In this document: positions 60,421 to 64,000 of the stretch, piece after piece
Layout: every line of letters starts with the position of its first letter
How positions within the stretch are numbered: position 1 is the stretch's first letter
Origin: Lepus europaeus
Taxonomy: Eukaryota; Chordata; Mammalia; Lagomorpha; Leporidae
Assembly: GCF_033115175.1 (NCBI RefSeq)
Contig: NC_084835.1
Location: 91,447,948 to 91,511,947, forward strand
DNA length: 64,000 nucleotides
Direction of reading: 5' to 3'
Program-made: the position numbers and the translations under genes
Notes under the pieces: model-generated
What the model saw: the letters and a program-made list of their open reading frames with translations, nothing else
Told to the model about the DNA's origin: nothing
Database searches by the model: none

Positions 60421-60754
60421 TTCTTCTTCTTCTTTTTTTTTTGACAGGCAGAGGGGATAGTGAGAGAGAGAGAGAAAGGTCTTCCTTTTTGCCGTTGGTT
60501 CACCCTCCAATGGCCACTGCGGCCGGCGCATCTCGCTGATCCGAAGCCAGGAGCCAGGTGCTTCTCCTGGTCTCCCATGCAGGTGCAGGGCCCAAGCACT
60601 TGGGCCATCCTCCACTGCCTTCCTGGGCCATAGCAGAGAGCTGGTCTGGAAGAGGGGCAACCGGGATAGAATCCGGCACCCCAGCTGGGACTAGAATCCG
60701 GTGTGCCGGCGCCGCAAGGTGGAGGATTAGCCTGTTAAGCCACGGTGCTGGCCA
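60421..60754 (-). mobile_element. C SINE nested in opposite orientation, 20-bp TSD
   Basis: A young-looking reversed copy with a GC-rich head. A 20-bp duplication starting agtcttgactg lies at 60401-60420 and 60755-60774, differing at one base. Confidence 0.93.
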
Positions 60755-61009
60755 AGTCTTGACTGCTCCACTTCTGATCCAGCTCTCTGCTATGGCTTGG
60801 AAAAGCAGTAGAAGATGGCCTAAGTCCTAACCCATGTGGGAGACCCAAAAGAAGCTCTTGGCTCCTGGCTTCGGATTGGCTCAGCTCCGGCTGTTGAGTC
60901 CAATTTGAGAGTGAACCAGTGGATAGAAGACCTCTCTCTCTCTCTGCCTCTCCTTCTCTCTGTGTGTAACTCTGACTTGCAAATGAATAAATAAATCTTT
61001 AAAAAAAAA
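60755..61009 (+). mobile_element. C SINE outer copy, right part
   Basis: Continues the interrupted copy with 'gatccagctctctgctatgg' to the tail 'aatgaataaataaatcttt' and A-run. Confidence 0.9.
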
Positions 61010-61902
61010 TTCCTATTCATCCATCCCACCCTGCTCTGTAGCTATACATTTGAAATTGAGTCTAATTCTATGCTAATGTGTTTTTCCCTTACTGCAAAAG
61101 TCAAATGCTTGTACAATCTGTTTTATTGCTTTAACTACTGACTAGTTCTGACTTTTCTTCAACAGTTCCTCCAGGGAGCATAGTTACCAGAACTTCACCA
61201 AAGGTTCAGAAGGGAATGAACTGCAGAAGTTACTTGGCACCTGTCTTTGGAAACATCTAACTTATAGTTCCTGTCTCCTTAAGTCAAGGCAGGAAAGCTC
61301 AGGACATCTTAGATGTGGATTAAATTCTTTTAAAAAATGAAAAGTTTAAATATTTTTCTCCACACTCATCTGCTGGCTAATATTATATGTGTATGTATAT
61401 ATATATATAAATCCCTATTCATACACTTGTAATAAAGAATGATAGAACTTCATAGGAATATTAAGTTTAAAATAAGATAATCTAGGCCCAAGGACTGTCT
61501 ACACAGTAGGCCCTCAATGAATATTAGTCTCTTTATCTTATTTTGGTGCTACATCAAAGAAATATAAAGGTTAGAAAACTGGGCAATGATCTAAAAAGAA
61601 TTCAGTTTTACACAAGGTCATTCAGGATATCAGCAAGCCTAGGATGCAGATTATAGTCCTAAGAAGGATAAGATGTATTTATTCCAGTGACTGCACTTGT
61701 TTGTTCACTGAAAACACATGAAGAAATCACATTATGATGTGAAATTCTGATCTCTACCACCACAATTTCATCTCTTTTAATCCTACCAGGAAAAAAAAAA
61801 AAAAAAAAGATTGCACCTAAATGAGTAAGCACATTATGGAGGTGAATTGCAGCTCTTATTTTGTTAAAGGTAATTAATTTTCAAACTCAGGGTTTTTTGT
61901 TT
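61010..61902. other. Intron sequence with small repeats
   Basis: (TA)n at about 61397-61410, a L2/MIR-like end 'cagtaggccctcaatgaatattag' near 61505, and an A-run at 61791-61808. No gene. Confidence 0.5.
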
Positions 61903-62370
61903 TTTTTTTTTTTCCCACAGCCAAAATGAATTTATTCAAGGGAAGTAAGTTTGCAGAGGTGGCTGACTGCTGGCATGTACACAGAGTGAGCTCATGGCAG
62001 AGAACAAGAATGGAGTTAGGGGCTGGGTTTATGGGGCATAAGCCAGGTAAGAGCCATTGGGAAGGCAGAGGCTGGGGCAGAGCTGAGCTGGCTTTTTGAA
62101 GGTTTATCGCTGGCCAGTTAGTTGGAAAAGAATACAGAGGGTGGGGTGGAGAAGAATACAAGGCTTGGGCTTGAGCTGGTTTAAGAACGCAGGGGCTAGG
62201 GAGTCCCTTGAGGGAGTGAATCTGCTTTCAGGCAAGGAGCTAAAAATGGCTCTGGGGCTCAGTCCTTGCTCAGGCAATCCTGAGTGTAGATAGGGAGCTG
62301 GGTGTTGGGTTCTGTCTGGCTATTTTCTGCTGAGATGGGTCTTGATTTGGAGTTGGGTATCTAAACTTCG
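61903..62370 (-). mobile_element. Poly(A)-tailed retrocopy or LTR-like block of unknown origin
   Basis: Read on minus, a relatively GC-rich stretch of about 450 bases ends 'cttgaataaattcattttggctgtggg' with AATAAA and is followed directly by an A-run (T-run 61899-61914 on plus). This is the layout of a retrotransposed transcript. No protein family was recognised (a 95-codon minus frame 61874-62161 runs through it), and an LTR is the alternative. Confidence 0.45.
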
Positions 62371-62377
62371 AATCCAG

Positions 62378-62678
62378 TGATATTTTATATATTTAGTTGA
62401 AGGGCAGAGTGAGAGAGAGACAGAGGGAGAGAAACTTCCATGCCCCTGTTCAGTTCACTCCCCCAGATGGCTGCAAAGGCCTGGGCTGGGCCAGAGGGAA
62501 GCCTAGAGCCAGGAGTTTCCTCCAGGTTTCCCATATGGGTGGCAGAGTTCCAAGTACTTGTGCCATTTTCCCAGGCCATGAGCATGGAGCTGGATTGGAA
62601 TTTGAGCAGCTGGGACCCATATGGGATGCCAGTGTCACAAGTGTCAGGTTTACCCACTATGCCACCACACCAGCCCCA
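62378..62678 (-). mobile_element. C SINE
   Basis: 'ttatatatttagttgaagggcagagtgagag', core, and head ending 'ccaccacaccagcccc'. Confidence 0.9.
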
Positions 62679-63231
62679 AATTGGGACATTTTACTATTGT
62701 TTGTATACATTGCAGAAAAGGCATCTCATATTAAATCTCAACACAGGCAGGTGTGAAACCACCAAGATTTGGTCGATTGGTAACTATTTTTTTCTTGAAG
62801 TTGGTCTGCCCCAGAAGTCTCAAAATCTTTGTCTTTTCCACTGAGTTCCAAAGTCATTCCCTTGCTATAAACTAAATTTGCATGGAATTCAACCATGGGA
62901 AACATTTTTCTCACTACTGGGAAAAACTAAGGACTTTATTTTTTAAAAGCAAAATTTAAATGTGACTAAATTTAAATTTAAAGCATGATCCTCTACAATA
63001 AGGCAGCCAAATAATGGGGAATAAAGCAGACATGGAGACCTGGATTAAAATTCCTCCACCATCGCTAATGAGTGGTTTTTTTTTCCTTTTTCTTTTCTAA
63101 TTACTCTATTACTCTGGCTAGGACTGCCAGTTCTAGACCTTAGAAGAAAATATTTCAACTGGTCAGTAGAGAAGATGTTAGTTATAGCTTGTCATATATG
63201 GTCTTTATTATGTGACTTTTTATCTGAAATT
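62679..63231. other. Intron sequence, nothing recognised
   Basis: AT-rich unique-looking sequence. Confidence 0.5.
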
Positions 63232-63271
63232 TTTAAAAAAGATTTATTTATTTATTTGAAAGTCAGAGTTA

Positions 63272-63335
<64 letters not shown>

Positions 63336-63563
63336 TCTTCCATTGGCCAGAGATGCACAGATCCAAAGCCAGGAGCCAGGAGCTTCTTCTGGGTCTCCCA
63401 TGTGGGTGCATTGGTCCAAAGATTTGGACCATCCTCTACTGCTTTCCCAGGTGATAGCAGAGAGCTTGATTGGAAGAGGAGCAGCCAGGTCTCGAACCAG
63501 CGCCTATATGGCATGCCAACACTTCAGACTAGGCGTTAACCTGCTACACTACAGCACTGGCCT
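63232..63563 (-). mobile_element. C SINE with expanded (AC)n(AG)n
   Basis: Complete reversed copy. Its GA-rich part has expanded to (AC)9-10 followed by (AG) of about 22 units at 63271-63332. Confidence 0.92.
63271..63332 (+). repeat. (AC)n(AG)n compound microsatellite inside a SINE
   Basis: About 62 bases of dinucleotide repeat, likely length-variable between individuals. Confidence 0.95.
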
Positions 63564-64000
63564 CACTAACCAGCACTTTGAATTAAGACAAATTAGATAT
63601 CTGATTATCTGTACCTTTATTGGCTAAATATAGGGTTTGTGCCATCTTCTATCCTTTCCAGTCTATAAATTTTGCCATTCTAGGTCATAAATCTTAACTC
63701 AGAGAAGATATGCAACTATTATACAATACCATGAAATATTTGGGTTGAATTCTCTGATATTTTAAACTGTCATTTCAGAAAAAGCTTAAAGTTGCCCTTT
63801 CAGCTTTGAGATTATTCTGTCTTCAGTCATTTAGCCATCCTCATTGAGTACCCACTGCATGCTAAGAATCCTTATGAATTTAGATAGCTCAAGAAGTTTT
63901 CATTTGGATTCATTCCTGTTAATTTTTAGAAACCAAAAAGCAGAGAATTTGTAAACTTAATATTATGGAAATTTTTACCTCACAGCCATACAAAGTAAAA
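63564..64000. other. Intron sequence, nothing recognised
   Basis: A possible weak MIR/L3 end near 63838-63870; otherwise unassigned. Confidence 0.4.

Larger units (their letters stand above)
22240..64000 (-). other. RIT2: Presumed RIT2 last intron (at least the proximal part)
   Basis: RIT2 is transcribed leftwards, so sequence to the right of the last exon is intron until the next upstream exon. I looked on the minus strand for the preceding exon, which should encode the N-K-x-D guanine-specificity motif, and did not find it. Either the intron runs past the window or the exon is hidden among short frames. RIT2 is a large gene with long introns in other mammals, which fits. Confidence 0.6.

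Noticed and set aside
22240..64000. Preceding RIT2 exon with the N-K-x-D motif
   Set aside because: Expected on minus at higher coordinates, but not found by eye. A profile search for the Ras G4 region on the minus strand would be decisive.

Overview
The window is mammalian nuclear DNA from a lagomorph, most likely rabbit. The sign is about 28 copies and fragments of the rabbit-type C SINE: a tRNA-derived head, a 'gcccaag..cttgggcc' core, a pyrimidine-rich stretch and an (AAAT)n tail. There is also a lagomorph-type L1 3' end with a G-rich purine tract. The DNA is AT-rich and coding-poor, and nearly every open reading frame is a chance frame or lies inside a repeat.

I recognise one host gene. 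The last coding exon of RIT2, a neuronal Ras-like GTPase, lies on the minus strand at 22012-22239, with a clean splice acceptor, a stop codon and a plausible poly(A) signal at 21779-21784. Higher coordinates should therefore be the gene's last intron, at least as far as the next upstream exon, which I could not find here. Coordinates below about 21750 are downstream intergenic DNA.

Layout: 1-9.9 kb holds old L1, L2 and MIR fragments and C SINEs. 9.9-12.2 kb holds a Tigger-like fossil, a mariner MITE, a class II-like solo LTR (389 bp, 6-bp target-site duplication) and two C SINEs. 13.86-17.03 kb is a composite retro-insertion: C SINE, a long AT-rich segment, a decayed retroviral nucleocapsid-like segment and a lagomorph L1 3' end with poly(A), all inside one 13-bp target-site duplication. 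17.9-19.9 kb has 216-bp tandem units followed by a broken L1 ORF2 and 3' UTR. 20-22.2 kb is the RIT2 3' flank and last exon. 22.2-64 kb is presumed intron with MIR, L2, LTR, hAT and mariner fossils, nested C SINEs, two diverged local duplications (51.7/52.6 and 53.7/54.4 kb), and a GC-rich LTR-like block at 44.2-44.8 kb.

The best candidate for something undescribed is the 3.1-kb composite at 13.86-17.03 kb. Its SINE plus retroviral remnant plus poly(A) design recalls hominoid SVA elements. The sequence alone cannot tell whether it is a family, a one-off template-switch product, or an insertion of known rabbit L1 sequence. Repeat names rest on recognising consensus-like motifs by eye, and boundaries are accurate to roughly 10-30 bases unless a duplication is given.
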